Part shown: positions 1-7,413 of the stretch, one piece after another | How the letters are laid out: the number at the start of each line of letters is the position of its first letter | Numbering within the stretch: position 1 is the stretch's first letter | NCBI GenBank assembly: GCA_019424135.1 | Contig: JAHYZZ010000029.1 | Location: forward strand, 1 to 16,887 | Length of the DNA: 16,887 nt | DNA from: Lachnospiraceae bacterium | GTDB lineage: Bacteria > Bacillota > Clostridia > Lachnospirales > Lachnospiraceae | Reading direction: 5' to 3' | Notes under the pieces: model-generated | What the model was told of the DNA's origin: nothing | The model's database searches: none | What the model saw: the letters and a program-made list of their open reading frames with translations, nothing else | Translations under genes and position numbers: made by a program

Positions 1-571
1 GATCTTCGTAATCCCATGTCTCGATCTTCTGAATCTCGTGAGATGTACGGAATCCGTCGAAGAAGTTGATAAATGGAAGCTTTCCTTTCAAAGCTGCACA
101 ATGTGCTACCGGACTTAAGTCCATAACTTCCTGAACGCTAGACTCACAGAGCATAGCTGCACCGGTCTGACGACAGGCATATACATCAGAGTGATCTCCA
201 AAGATAGAAAGTGCATGGCTTGCAAGCGCACGCGCGGATACATGGAACACGCCCGGAAGCTGCTCACCTGCAACTTTATACAGGTTCGGGATCATCAGAA
301 GTAATCCCTGAGAAGCTGTAAATGTAGTAGTCAAAGCACCTGCGGACAGAGATCCGTGTACGGCACCTGCGGCACCTGCCTCGGACTGCATTTCTGTAAC
401 CTGAACAGTCTGTCCAAAAATATTTTTTCTCCCTTCGGTTGCCCACTCATCTACATGTTCTGGCATCACAGATGATGGAGTAATCGGATAAATTGTTGCA
501 ACTTCTGTGTAGGCATATGCCACATGAGCTGCAGCCTGATTACCATCCATGGTCTTCATTTTTCTTGCCAT
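1..571 (-). CDS. nifJ: Pyruvate:ferredoxin (flavodoxin) oxidoreductase, N-terminal part (runs off left edge)
   Basis: This gene would oxidatively decarboxylate pyruvate to acetyl-CoA and CO2 in the cytoplasm, passing electrons to ferredoxin through thiamine diphosphate and iron-sulfur clusters. About 190 N-terminal residues of a family that usually has about 1,170-1,200 are present; the rest lies beyond position 1. The visible part is the pyrimidine-binding/core domain: YPITPSS near residues 28-34, the TEMQSEAGAAGAVHG block near 57-71, and the FGDHSDVYACRQTG and LPFINFFDGFRTSHE segments, all typical of single-chain PFOR. The start at 571 is supported by an AAGGAGGA ribosome site about 9-17 bases upstream. 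A promoter sits directly upstream (628-656). Its neighbour, a metal-chaperone unit, has no obvious functional link. Family assignment is very secure; the symbol follows the usual name for single-chain PFOR. Confidence 0.95.
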   Translation of the reverse strand, partial: MARKMKTMDGNQAAAHVAYAYTEVATIYPITPSSVMPEHVDEWATEGRKNIFGQTVQVTEMQSEAGAAGAVHGSLSAGALTTTFTASQGLLLMIPNLYKVAGEQLPGVFHVSARALASHALSIFGDHSDVYACRQTGAAMLCESSVQEVMDLSPVAHCAALKGKLPFINFFDGFRTSHEIQKIETWDYED

Positions 572-627
572 TTTCGTTGTTCCTCCTTCGAAAAATTGTA
601 CAAATAAATAATTTTGCATATATAGAT

Positions 628-656
628 ATTATAGTCCCTGGCATTTTAAAAGTCTA
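628..656 (-). promoter_or_regulatory. Sigma-A-type promoter for nifJ
   Basis: On the minus strand, TAGACT (651-656, 4 of 6 matches to TTGACA) is followed by a 17-base spacer and a perfect TATAAT (628-633). The predicted transcript starts near 621, giving a leader of about 50 bases before the nifJ ATG. The leader shows no strong hairpin. Seen by eye, not by a scored model. Confidence 0.6.
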
Positions 657-723
657 GTGATTCTTCGGCATATTTTTGTTCCTTTTTCGGTACAAACCAG
701 CGGAATTTTGCCTTTCTAGCCTC

Positions 724-1665
724 CTATCCCAGATATACGACATCTTCCTTCGGCTTTGGCGCCTCTTCCAGCTTCTCAAGATACAAAACCGGCTGCTCAT
801 TTCCAAATCCAACCGCTTCATAGGCAAACCGAGCGGTCACCTGGTAATACTTCTTTTTATCTCCTTCAACCTTCTGCTTTGATTTGCATGGATAGCCATA
901 AAACCGTATATCAGCGGCACAGCAAGTCATAATCTTGCGCACGGGTACAAACATATTATCCTCCATACCCTTCGGACGAAAAATCTGCGCTTTGAATACA
1001 ACCTCTTTGTCCAGATAACGGTCAGGATGGTCATAGGCATCCACATACCAAATTCCAAAATCCTCGTCTTCGATCCGAATCACATCCTGCTGCGTATCAT
1101 AAGGCAGATCCTCAGATGACGGCTGGATAATTCTTCCTTGTGTATCTTCAAAGATCAGCTGTGCCATTGGATTTTGTACCTTCAAAGCCCTGCGGAAACC
1201 TGAGCGATCCACCCCTTCTGCACACCGGTTGACCACAATCAGCTCCGATTCCGTCAGTTGCTCCATCAGCATATTTCTCATATTTTTCAGATACATATCC
1301 AAAGTCAGCCCATTAACGGTAGAATATACGCCCTGTAATTCCCAATTATAAGGATACTTAATACTTAAAAGATCTTCCAGTTTCCACATTCCATTATACT
1401 CAATCACTACCTGAACCGGGCGGTATGTTTTGCTCAATGTCTTAAAAAATGCCGGTGTCAGTTGTTCCTTTTCTGACACTTGCTGCAAAACCATATTTCT
1501 AGACTCCAGGTATTCACTTGTGTACTCCACTTCCCCTTCTTCACAACAGATCAGAAGCGTTCTGCCAGGCTGAATCCAGTCCTGCTCCATCAACGTCTCT
1601 TGAACCAGCGTCGTTTTCCCACTGTCCAAAAAACCCGTCACCACAAATACAGGTATCACCATCAT
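724..1665 (-). CDS. G3E (CobW-like) GTPase fused to a YcgQ/TIGR03943-like C-terminal domain
   Basis: This is a putative GTP-dependent metal chaperone of 313 residues. The N-terminal half is a COG0523/CobW-type P-loop domain: Walker A GFLDSGKT (residues 11-18), a Walker B-like VVIEYNG (86-92), and NRCA (146-149) where NKxD would bind guanine. The usual metal-binding GCICC is not intact; only a CC pair (40-41) remains at that place. From about residue 215 the sequence no longer resembles the CobW C-terminal domain. It instead resembles the end of YcgQ/TIGR03943 proteins: an FRPKGM..NMFVPVRKIMTCCAADIRFYGYPC segment with C248, C249 and C260, then a short strand-rich tail. The stop of the upstream His-rich GTPase is 28 bases away, so the two are probably co-transcribed. 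The ATG at 1665 has GGAAGGTGAT upstream; a second ATG follows immediately. The GTPase domain is certain; the C-terminal assignment is from remembered family patterns, and the metal is unknown. Confidence 0.8.
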   Translation of the reverse strand: MMVIPVFVVTGFLDSGKTTLVQETLMEQDWIQPGRTLLICCEEGEVEYTSEYLESRNMVLQQVSEKEQLTPAFFKTLSKTYRPVQVVIEYNGMWKLEDLLSIKYPYNWELQGVYSTVNGLTLDMYLKNMRNMLMEQLTESELIVVNRCAEGVDRSGFRRALKVQNPMAQLIFEDTQGRIIQPSSEDLPYDTQQDVIRIEDEDFGIWYVDAYDHPDRYLDKEVVFKAQIFRPKGMEDNMFVPVRKIMTCCAADIRFYGYPCKSKQKVEGDKKKYYQVTARFAYEAVGFGNEQPVLYLEKLEEAPKPKEDVVYLG

Positions 1666-1693
1666 GTCCCATCACCTTCCTTTTTTATTCGTC

Positions 1694-2698
1694 TTATAAA
1701 AGATGAAAAAGTCCAGACAGATCCTCCTCTTTTAGATCTGTACCAATCACACACAGACGACCAGTATAGTCTGGCTGTCCTTCTCGCACTTCATATTCTC
1801 CCGGCACCAGATCAAACTGCTTCCAGGATCCATCTGCCATGGGAAGGATTCCTTTGGCTCTTAGCACTGTCCCGCAGGTACTTTCTCCAGACAGGTCTTT
1901 TAGAATCAGCTCCAGCTCTTCTTCTGTGTACTGATGAGCAGTCTCCCTTCCCCAGCTGGTGAAAACCTCGTCTGCATGGTGGTGATGATCATGATCACAG
2001 CCACAGTGATCGTGGTGATGATCGTGCTCATGATGGCAATGGTCATGATGATCGTGCTCATGGCCGCAATGGTCATGCTCCTCCATCAAATCTTCCATAC
2101 CAGTCCGATGCTCCAATGCACGGCGAACGGCCTCCGGCCCCAACTGATCCCACGGTGTAGTGATGATGGCTGCACCTTCATTTTCTGCTCTTAAAATGGA
2201 CACACATTCTTCAATCTGTTCCCCAGTCATCTGCTGTGTACGGCTGATAACAATGGTAGAGGCGCTTGCCACCTGATCTTTATAAAATTCACCAAAATTT
2301 TTCATATACATTTTGGCCTTTTTCCCATCTACAACAGTAATGCGTCCTTCTACTTCGACAGGAGCGTCTGCTCTGACCGCTTCTACAGCCCGCACGATAT
2401 CAGAAAGCTTTCCGACTCCCGACGGCTCAATCAGCACGCGGTCAGGCTGATACTCTGTCAGCACTTTTTTTAACGCCACACTAAAATCGCCTACCAGTGT
2501 ACAACAGATGCATCCAGAATTCATTTCCGTGATCTCAATCCCTGCATCCTTTAAAAATCCTCCGTCAATCCCGATTTCTCCGAATTCATTTTCAATCAGC
2601 ACCAGCTTTTGTCCAGCAAATACCTGATCAATCATCTGCTTAATAAATGTAGTCTTTCCTGCCCCCAGGAAACCCGAAATAATATCAACTTTTGTCAT
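1694..2698 (-). CDS. G3E (CobW/COG0523-like) GTPase with a His-rich metal-binding loop
   Basis: This is a putative metallochaperone GTPase of 334 residues. Walker A is GFLGAGKT (residues 9-16), the family's metal-binding GCICC is at 62-66, and Walker B LIEPSG is at 89-94. The NKxD position reads SRTQ (152-155), an unusual version of the guanine-specificity motif. Residues 208-241 hold 19 His and 4 Cys between the GTPase and C-terminal CobW domains, a region that in relatives buffers Zn, Ni or Co. An open frame extends to a TTG at 2725. I chose the ATG at 2698 because AAAGAGG (2707-2713) lies 8 bases upstream and Walker A then falls at the usual distance from the N-terminus. It is followed after 28 bases by the second G3E protein. 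No Zur site was recognised in the 213-base upstream spacer. The metal served cannot be told from the sequence; zinc is a common link for COG0523 proteins. Confidence 0.9.
   Translation of the reverse strand: MTKVDIISGFLGAGKTTFIKQMIDQVFAGQKLVLIENEFGEIGIDGGFLKDAGIEITEMNSGCICCTLVGDFSVALKKVLTEYQPDRVLIEPSGVGKLSDIVRAVEAVRADAPVEVEGRITVVDGKKAKMYMKNFGEFYKDQVASASTIVISRTQQMTGEQIEECVSILRAENEGAAIITTPWDQLGPEAVRRALEHRTGMEDLMEEHDHCGHEHDHHDHCHHEHDHHHDHCGCDHDHHHHADEVFTSWGRETAHQYTEEELELILKDLSGESTCGTVLRAKGILPMADGSWKQFDLVPGEYEVREGQPDYTGRLCVIGTDLKEEDLSGLFHLL
1976..2077 (-). repeat. Low-complexity His/Asp-codon tract encoding the metal-binding loop
   Basis: Repeated CAT/CAC and GAT/GAC codons give a locally periodic DNA stretch within the His-rich GTPase. 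It encodes residues 208-241 (19 His, 4 Cys). Such tracts change length easily by slippage, so the exact length may vary between strains. It is coding sequence, not a separate element. Confidence 0.8.
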
Positions 2699-2911
2699 AT
2701 TTTCTGCCTCTTTTCTAAAACTCAAATTTTAACAAAGGAACTCTGTCTTTTCATAGGTTCCGCCATTTATCTTACCACAAATCATTTTATGATTCCAGTT
2801 TTTCAAGCTTTCTATATTTTTTCTCAACAAATCAGCGGCCGCCGGCAGAATTCATCTGCCAGGCGGCCGCCCGGATCTGTATTTACAGCTTTAAAAGCTT
2901 TACAGGATTCA
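2699..2911. other. Spacer between hppA and the GTPase unit
   Basis: This 213-base spacer holds the GC-rich hairpin at 2835-2870 and a small AAGCTTTTAAAGCT-like palindrome near 2887-2900 just after the hppA stop. No open frame with a ribosome site was found. I looked for a minus-strand promoter for the GTPase unit and saw only weak candidates, for example a TTGAAA near 2805 without a well-placed -10. Confidence 0.5.
2835..2870 (-). terminator. Probable hairpin terminator after hppA
   Basis: Arms 2835-2849 and 2855-2870 pair over 9 + 6 base pairs with a single bulged base and a 5-base loop. The stem starts 42 bases after the hppA stop. On the minus strand it is followed by TGATTTGTTG, which is only weakly U-rich, so termination is plausible but not textbook. 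Each arm contains the 8-base palindrome GCGGCCGC. The stem is strikingly GC-rich against an AT-rich spacer. Confidence 0.5.
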
Positions 2912-4894
2912 TTATAAAATTCCTCCCACTGCAAGGAACAGTGGCGCGAATACCAGCGACACAATGGTCATCAGTTTGATCAGGATATTGATGGAAGGTC
3001 CGGAGGTATCCTTAAAAGGATCGCCTACCGTATCACCAACTACCGCCGCCTTATGAGCGTCGCTTCCTTTTCCGCCGTGGTTACCGTCTTCGATATATTT
3101 CTTTGCATTATCCCAGGCTCCTCCTGCATTGGACATGAAGATTGCCATCATCACACCCGTCGTTAATGCGCCTGCCTGCATGCCTCCCAGAGCTGCCGTA
3201 CCCAGCAGTATCCCAACAATCAAAGGTGCTGCCACCGCCATAATCCCTGGCACCAGCATTTCTTTTAAGGCAGCTGTTGTGGAAATTGCCACACATGATT
3301 TGTAATCCGGCTTCTGTGTGCCCTTCATAATCCCCGGCATCGTTTTAAACTGCCTTCTTACCTCTTCGATCATCTGATAAGCAGCTTTGGACACCGACTG
3401 CATCGTCAATGCAGAAAACAGGAACGGCAACATGCCTCCAATCAAAATTCCGATAATGACACGGCTGTCAAGAAGGTCAATCTTCTCCAGCTGGACGGCT
3501 TCTGCATATGATACAAACAACGCCAGCGCCGTCAGCGCCGCAGAGCCGATGGCAAATCCTTTTCCCATAGCTGCCGTGGTGTTCCCGACTGCGTCCAGTT
3601 TATCCGTAATCTTCCGGACTTCCGGATCCAAGCCGGACATTTCTGCGATGCCGCCTGCATTATCTGCTACCGGCCCATAGGCATCTACCGCTACCGTAAT
3701 TGCCGTTGTGGACAGCATTCCTACTGCCGCCAACGCAATTCCATAGAGACCGGAAAACTGATAAGCCAAAAAGATTCCCACACAAATCAGAAGGATAGGA
3801 ACCGCCGTAGACTTCATCCCTACGGAAATGCCACTGATGATCGTCGTTGCGGATCCCGTCTCAGACTGTTCTGCAATTTCTTTTACCGACTTATAATCTC
3901 CAGAAGTATACACTTCCGTGATGATACCAATAAGCAGCCCTACGATCAGTCCTGCAATTACTGCAACTGCTTCATTGTAATCTCCAAAACAATATTTACT
4001 GAAAATCACTGCAACTACCAGCACAATGACGCTGGATACATAAGATCCCATTTTTAAAGCTTTATGCGGATTCGCATTTTCATCACCACGCACAAAGAAA
4101 GAGGCAAGGATCGAAGCCACCAGTCCAAGACCTGCAACAATCAGCGGATACGCTGCGCCTGCAATCTGATAGTAAACGATTCCCAAAGTCAGTGCAGATA
4201 CTAAAGCGCCCACATAAGATTCAAACAGGTCCGCACCCATACCGGCCACATCTCCTACATTGTCTCCTACATTGTCGGCAATAACTGCCGGATTTCTCGG
4301 ATCGTCCTCCGGAATACCAGCCTCTACTTTTCCAACCAGGTCCGCACCCACATCAGCCGCTTTCGTGTAGATTCCCCCACCCACACGAGCAAACAGCGCA
4401 ATAGACGACGCTCCCAGACTGAATCCTGACAGCACGTCTACATTTTTTGTCAGCAGATAAATCATGCTAACCCCCAGCGTTCCGAATCCTGCCACACACA
4501 TCCCCATGACTGCGCCTCCGGAAAACGCGATAGAAAGCGCCTTATTCATTCCCTGTGTCCTCGCAGCATTGGCGGTTCTTACGTTTGCCTTGGTGGCAAC
4601 TGTCATACCGCAGTATCCAGCCATAGTAGAGAACAGTGCTCCAACTACAAAGCATATGGCCGTTATCCAGTTGCCGATTCCAATGCCGATCAACACAAAC
4701 AAAACAGCCACAAACACCACCAGAATACGGTATTCTGCCATCAGAAAAGCTCTTGCGCCTTCACTGATAGCCGATGCAATCTCTTTCATCCTTTCTGTTC
4801 CTTGCTCCTGCCGGCTGACTCTTGCAGCCAGATACCCCGCAAACAACAGTCCGATCACCCCAAGGACAGGAACAATGTTCATAAACATTTGCAT
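2912..4894 (-). CDS. hppA: K+-dependent membrane-bound pyrophosphatase (Na+ or H+ pump)
   Basis: This integral membrane enzyme hydrolyses pyrophosphate and uses the energy to pump Na+ or H+ out of the cytoplasm. At 660 residues it is normal size, with about 16 hydrophobic segments. The substrate/metal site is intact: the KAADVGADLVGKVEAGIPEDDPR block from K178 to R200, the NVGDNVGD block (208-215), D222 and E225 in GADLFESY, and the C-terminal DNAKKYIEDG (595-604) and GDTVGDPFKDTSG (620-632). GNTTAAMG (437-444) has Ala441 where K+-independent enzymes have Lys, and Gly444 three residues on, so the enzyme should need K+. The E225 region fits Na+-pumping relatives but does not exclude H+. The ATG at 4894 has GGGAGGAG just upstream. 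It is read in the same direction as truA but probably has its own promoter. Role inferred: recovering energy from biosynthetic pyrophosphate in a fermenter. Confidence 0.95.
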   Translation of the reverse strand: MQMFMNIVPVLGVIGLLFAGYLAARVSRQEQGTERMKEIASAISEGARAFLMAEYRILVVFVAVLFVLIGIGIGNWITAICFVVGALFSTMAGYCGMTVATKANVRTANAARTQGMNKALSIAFSGGAVMGMCVAGFGTLGVSMIYLLTKNVDVLSGFSLGASSIALFARVGGGIYTKAADVGADLVGKVEAGIPEDDPRNPAVIADNVGDNVGDVAGMGADLFESYVGALVSALTLGIVYYQIAGAAYPLIVAGLGLVASILASFFVRGDENANPHKALKMGSYVSSVIVLVVAVIFSKYCFGDYNEAVAVIAGLIVGLLIGIITEVYTSGDYKSVKEIAEQSETGSATTIISGISVGMKSTAVPILLICVGIFLAYQFSGLYGIALAAVGMLSTTAITVAVDAYGPVADNAGGIAEMSGLDPEVRKITDKLDAVGNTTAAMGKGFAIGSAALTALALFVSYAEAVQLEKIDLLDSRVIIGILIGGMLPFLFSALTMQSVSKAAYQMIEEVRRQFKTMPGIMKGTQKPDYKSCVAISTTAALKEMLVPGIMAVAAPLIVGILLGTAALGGMQAGALTTGVMMAIFMSNAGGAWDNAKKYIEDGNHGGKGSDAHKAAVVGDTVGDPFKDTSGPSINILIKLMTIVSLVFAPLFLAVGGIL

Positions 4895-4927
4895 ACTTTT
4901 TCTCCTCCCATAGATTTCTTTTTTTCT

Positions 4928-4957
4928 ATCTTATCCTATCACCCTGTCATTTGTACA
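4928..4957 (-). promoter_or_regulatory. Possible weak promoter for hppA
   Basis: On the minus strand TGTACA (4952-4957) is followed by 18 bases and TAAGAT (4928-4933). Each matches the sigma-A consensus at four of six positions. It lies in the 80-base spacer between the truA stop and the hppA start, where no terminator hairpin is obvious, so read-through from truA is also possible. Confidence 0.3.
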
Positions 4958-4974
4958 GTATTTTTAGGCAATAG

Positions 4975-5718
4975 TTATGAAAGATACTGAATTTCTTTTA
5001 ACACAAGTCCTTCCGGAGGCGCTGTAACACTGTCTTTTGTACGCCGTCTGGCCTCCAAAATTTCCCGTATCTTTTCCGGAGAATAAAATCCTCTCCCTAC
5101 CCGGATCAATGTTCCTGCTATAATACGGACCATGTTATAAAGAAACCCATTTCCGGTAATGCGAATTATAATTTCTTCGCCCTCTCGTTCTATTTCCAAC
5201 GACTCTATCCTCCGTACAGTGCTCTCTGCCTGTGTCCTTACATTGCAGAAGCTGACAAAATCATGTTCCCCGATCAGACAGGCCGCCCCCTGTCTCATAA
5301 GCTTCACATCCAAAGGAAACGATACATAAGTAGAATATCTTCTTCGCAGCGGATTCGGCACCGGTGCATTATGGATGTGATATTCATAGGTTTTTCGAAT
5401 ACGAGACTGATATCTGGGATGCCAGTCTAAGGGCACCTCCTCCGAACGCACCACAACAATATCCTTTGGCAGGCGCTGATTTAAGGCATAGCTCATCCGC
5501 TCAGGGGGAATCGATGTTCTGGTATCGAAGACAGCAATATTTCCCAACGCATGAACTCCTGAATCGGTCCGGCTGGCTCCTGTTACACGCACTTCCTCTC
5601 CGGTCAGTTTCACGATTGCACGATTTAAAACTTCTTCAATTGTTATTCCGTTTGGCTGAATCTGCCAGCCGCAGTAATCCGTTCCGTCATAGGCGACGGT
5701 AAGCCTGATTCTTTTCAT
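4975..5718 (-). CDS. truA: tRNA pseudouridine(38-40) synthase
   Basis: TruA converts uridines 38-40 of the tRNA anticodon stem to pseudouridine. The protein has 247 residues, the usual length. The catalytic loop GASRTDSGVHA has Asp52 as the nucleophile and Arg50 in front of it. The N-terminal YDGTDYCGWQIQPN and the later FVSFCN and GNGFLYNMVRIIAGTLI motifs are standard for TruA. The ATG at 5718 follows a GGTGA-like ribosome site and lies 19 bases after the ecfT stop, so it is the last gene of the ecfA1-ecfA2-ecfT-truA unit, an order common in Firmicutes. Confidence 0.97.
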   Translation of the reverse strand: MKRIRLTVAYDGTDYCGWQIQPNGITIEEVLNRAIVKLTGEEVRVTGASRTDSGVHALGNIAVFDTRTSIPPERMSYALNQRLPKDIVVVRSEEVPLDWHPRYQSRIRKTYEYHIHNAPVPNPLRRRYSTYVSFPLDVKLMRQGAACLIGEHDFVSFCNVRTQAESTVRRIESLEIEREGEEIIIRITGNGFLYNMVRIIAGTLIRVGRGFYSPEKIREILEARRRTKDSVTAPPEGLVLKEIQYLS

Positions 5719-5737
5719 TATTCACCGCTGTCCTGTA

Positions 5738-6562
5738 CTAAAATATCCATATGTGAAGAGGAACATAACGTCCGATCAAAAATACTGCTGCCACATATAC
5801 CACTACGATCACATAAGGCAGATCATCCCTCGTCTGATATCTAAGCGGCTTCATCTCTGCCCTTCCCTCTCCGCCGTGATAGCAGCGGGCCTCCATTGCC
5901 ATAGCAAGATCATTCGCCCGGCGGAAAGCGGATACGAAAAGCGGTACCAGAATCGGAATCATTGCCCTGGCCCTCTGGATCATGTTTCCGCTTTCCAGGT
6001 CAGCGCCTCTTGCAATCTGGGCCTTCATGATTTTGTCCGTCTCCTCCAGAAGAATCGGAATGAATCGAAGGGCAATGGACATCATCATCGCCACCTCATG
6101 AACGGGTACCCGGATGCGGTTCAATGGTCGAAGAAGGTCTTCCAACCCGTCTGTCAACTCATTGGGCGTTGTCGTAAAAGTCATAAGTGAGGATCCAATG
6201 ATCAAATAGATCAGGCGTACTGCCATAAAAACAGCTGTCCGAAGCCCCCCTTCCGTGATCGTAAAGATCCAGAAACGCACTAGCAAATCCCCTTCTCTGG
6301 TAAGGAACAGATTAAACAGTACCGTAATCAGCAAAAGCATGATGATTGGTTTGAGTCCTTTCACGATATAGGAAAAAGGCACCCTCGACAGCCGAATGAT
6401 CCCTGCCAGAAATAAGGTCGCCACCAGATACCCGGATACACTCCGAAACAGAAACAAGGAAATCAGATACAAAAGGGTGGACACAAGCTTCACCCTGGGA
6501 TCCAGTCTGTGCAGTATACTTTTTGCCGGATAATATTGTCCGATTGTAATATCTCGAATCAT
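5738..6562 (-). CDS. ecfT: ECF transporter transmembrane coupling subunit EcfT
   Basis: EcfT is the membrane scaffold that links the two EcfA ATPases to exchangeable substrate-binding S subunits for vitamin or metal uptake. The protein has 274 residues with hydrophobic segments near 28-58, 70-87, 108-128, 200-212 and 248-265. The two cytoplasmic coupling helices carry the expected Ala-Arg-Gly-type motifs: ARG at 184-186 and ARC at 225-227, where the last residue is Cys instead of the common Gly. DPRVKL near residue 21 is also a family signature. Its start overlaps the ecfA2 stop by four bases (ATGA type), indicating translational coupling. No S subunit is encoded in the window, so this fits the shared group II arrangement. 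Confidence 0.95.
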   Translation of the reverse strand: MIRDITIGQYYPAKSILHRLDPRVKLVSTLLYLISLFLFRSVSGYLVATLFLAGIIRLSRVPFSYIVKGLKPIIMLLLITVLFNLFLTREGDLLVRFWIFTITEGGLRTAVFMAVRLIYLIIGSSLMTFTTTPNELTDGLEDLLRPLNRIRVPVHEVAMMMSIALRFIPILLEETDKIMKAQIARGADLESGNMIQRARAMIPILVPLFVSAFRRANDLAMAMEARCYHGGEGRAEMKPLRYQTRDDLPYVIVVVYVAAVFLIGRYVPLHIWIF

Positions 6563-7413
6563 TTTCTTCTCTCCAATGCCTTCATGATCTTATCTGCCGC
6601 CTCTTCCACCGTAGTCACGTCTGTAGTTACCGCAAGCCCATGTTCTTTCAGATCATGCATGATATAAGTCACCTGAGGAGCCGCAAGCCCCATCTTTTCC
6701 AACTCCAGATAATGAGCAAATACTTTTTTCGGCACGTCATTATAACGCACCTGTCCGTGATCCATAACGATAATTCGGTCCGCATATCTGGCAATATCCT
6801 CCATACTGTGGGAAACCAAAACGACTGTCATGTTCGTGGAATCATGGAGATAAGCAATCTGCCCCAGGATGTCGTCTCGTCCTTTCGGATCCAGCCCGGC
6901 TGTTGGCTCGTCCAGCACCAGTACCTTCGGACGCATGGCAAGCACTCCTGCAATAGCTGCCCGGCGTTTCTGGCCTCCGGAAAGTTCAAAAGGAGAGGAC
7001 TTATAATACTTTTCCTTTAGTCCTACTAACCTTAATGCCTCTTTTGCCCTTTCTTTACATTCCTTGGGGGAAAGGCCCTGATTCTTCGGGCCAAAACACA
7101 CGTCCGTAATCACATCTACTTCAAAGAGCTGATACTCCGGATATTGAAACACCAGTCCCACCTGGCTTCTTAATTCTTTCATCGGATATCCCTCTTCATA
7201 GATATTTCTTCCTTCATAATACAAAGCTCCGCTGCTGGCTTTTAACAGCCCGTTTAGATGCTGGATCAGGGTAGATTTTCCAGATCCTGTATGGCCGATG
7301 ATTCCCACAAACTCTCCATCTGGAATTTCCAGACAGACATCCCTTAATGCATGTTTTTCGTAAGCTGTGCCTTCACTGTAAATATAGTTTAAATGCTCTA
7401 GTTTGATCGACAT
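6559..7413 (-). CDS. ecfA2: ECF transporter ATPase EcfA2
   Basis: This is one of the two ATP-binding subunits that power the energy-coupling factor transporter on the cytoplasmic face. The 284-residue protein has Walker A GHTGSGKST (40-48), Q-loop Gln90, ABC signature LSGGQ (144-148), Walker B LVLDEP with Glu169, and switch His202. The C-terminal tail of about 60 residues after the ABC core is typical of EcfA dimerisation regions. It overlaps ecfA1 by 16 bases and ecfT by 4. The A2 name rests on gene order and the family's usual arrangement. Confidence 0.95.
   Translation of the reverse strand: MSIKLEHLNYIYSEGTAYEKHALRDVCLEIPDGEFVGIIGHTGSGKSTLIQHLNGLLKASSGALYYEGRNIYEEGYPMKELRSQVGLVFQYPEYQLFEVDVITDVCFGPKNQGLSPKECKERAKEALRLVGLKEKYYKSSPFELSGGQKRRAAIAGVLAMRPKVLVLDEPTAGLDPKGRDDILGQIAYLHDSTNMTVVLVSHSMEDIARYADRIIVMDHGQVRYNDVPKKVFAHYLELEKMGLAAPQVTYIMHDLKEHGLAVTTDVTTVEEAADKIMKALERRK

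Noticed and set aside
1976..2077. Short periodic repeats resembling a tandem array or CRISPR
   Set aside because: No constant repeats with unique spacers; the periodicity comes from His and Asp codons in a coding tract.
1934..2194. Plus-strand open frame of 86 codons rich in Met, Val and Ile
   Set aside because: It is the antisense image of the His/Asp codon tract in the His-rich GTPase and has no ribosome site.
2699..2725. Longer version of the His-rich GTPase from TTG at 2725
   Set aside because: It would place nine extra residues before the P-loop strand and would cover the good AAAGAGG ribosome site of the ATG at 2698.
4464..4913. Plus-strand 149-codon frame opposite hppA
   Set aside because: Antisense shadow of a membrane protein gene, Pro/Ala/Ile-rich, with no ribosome site or family resemblance.
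4958..4990. Possible terminator between truA and hppA (CAGTAT...ATACTG)
   Set aside because: Six base pairs with a loop over 20 bases and no good T run; too weak to call.
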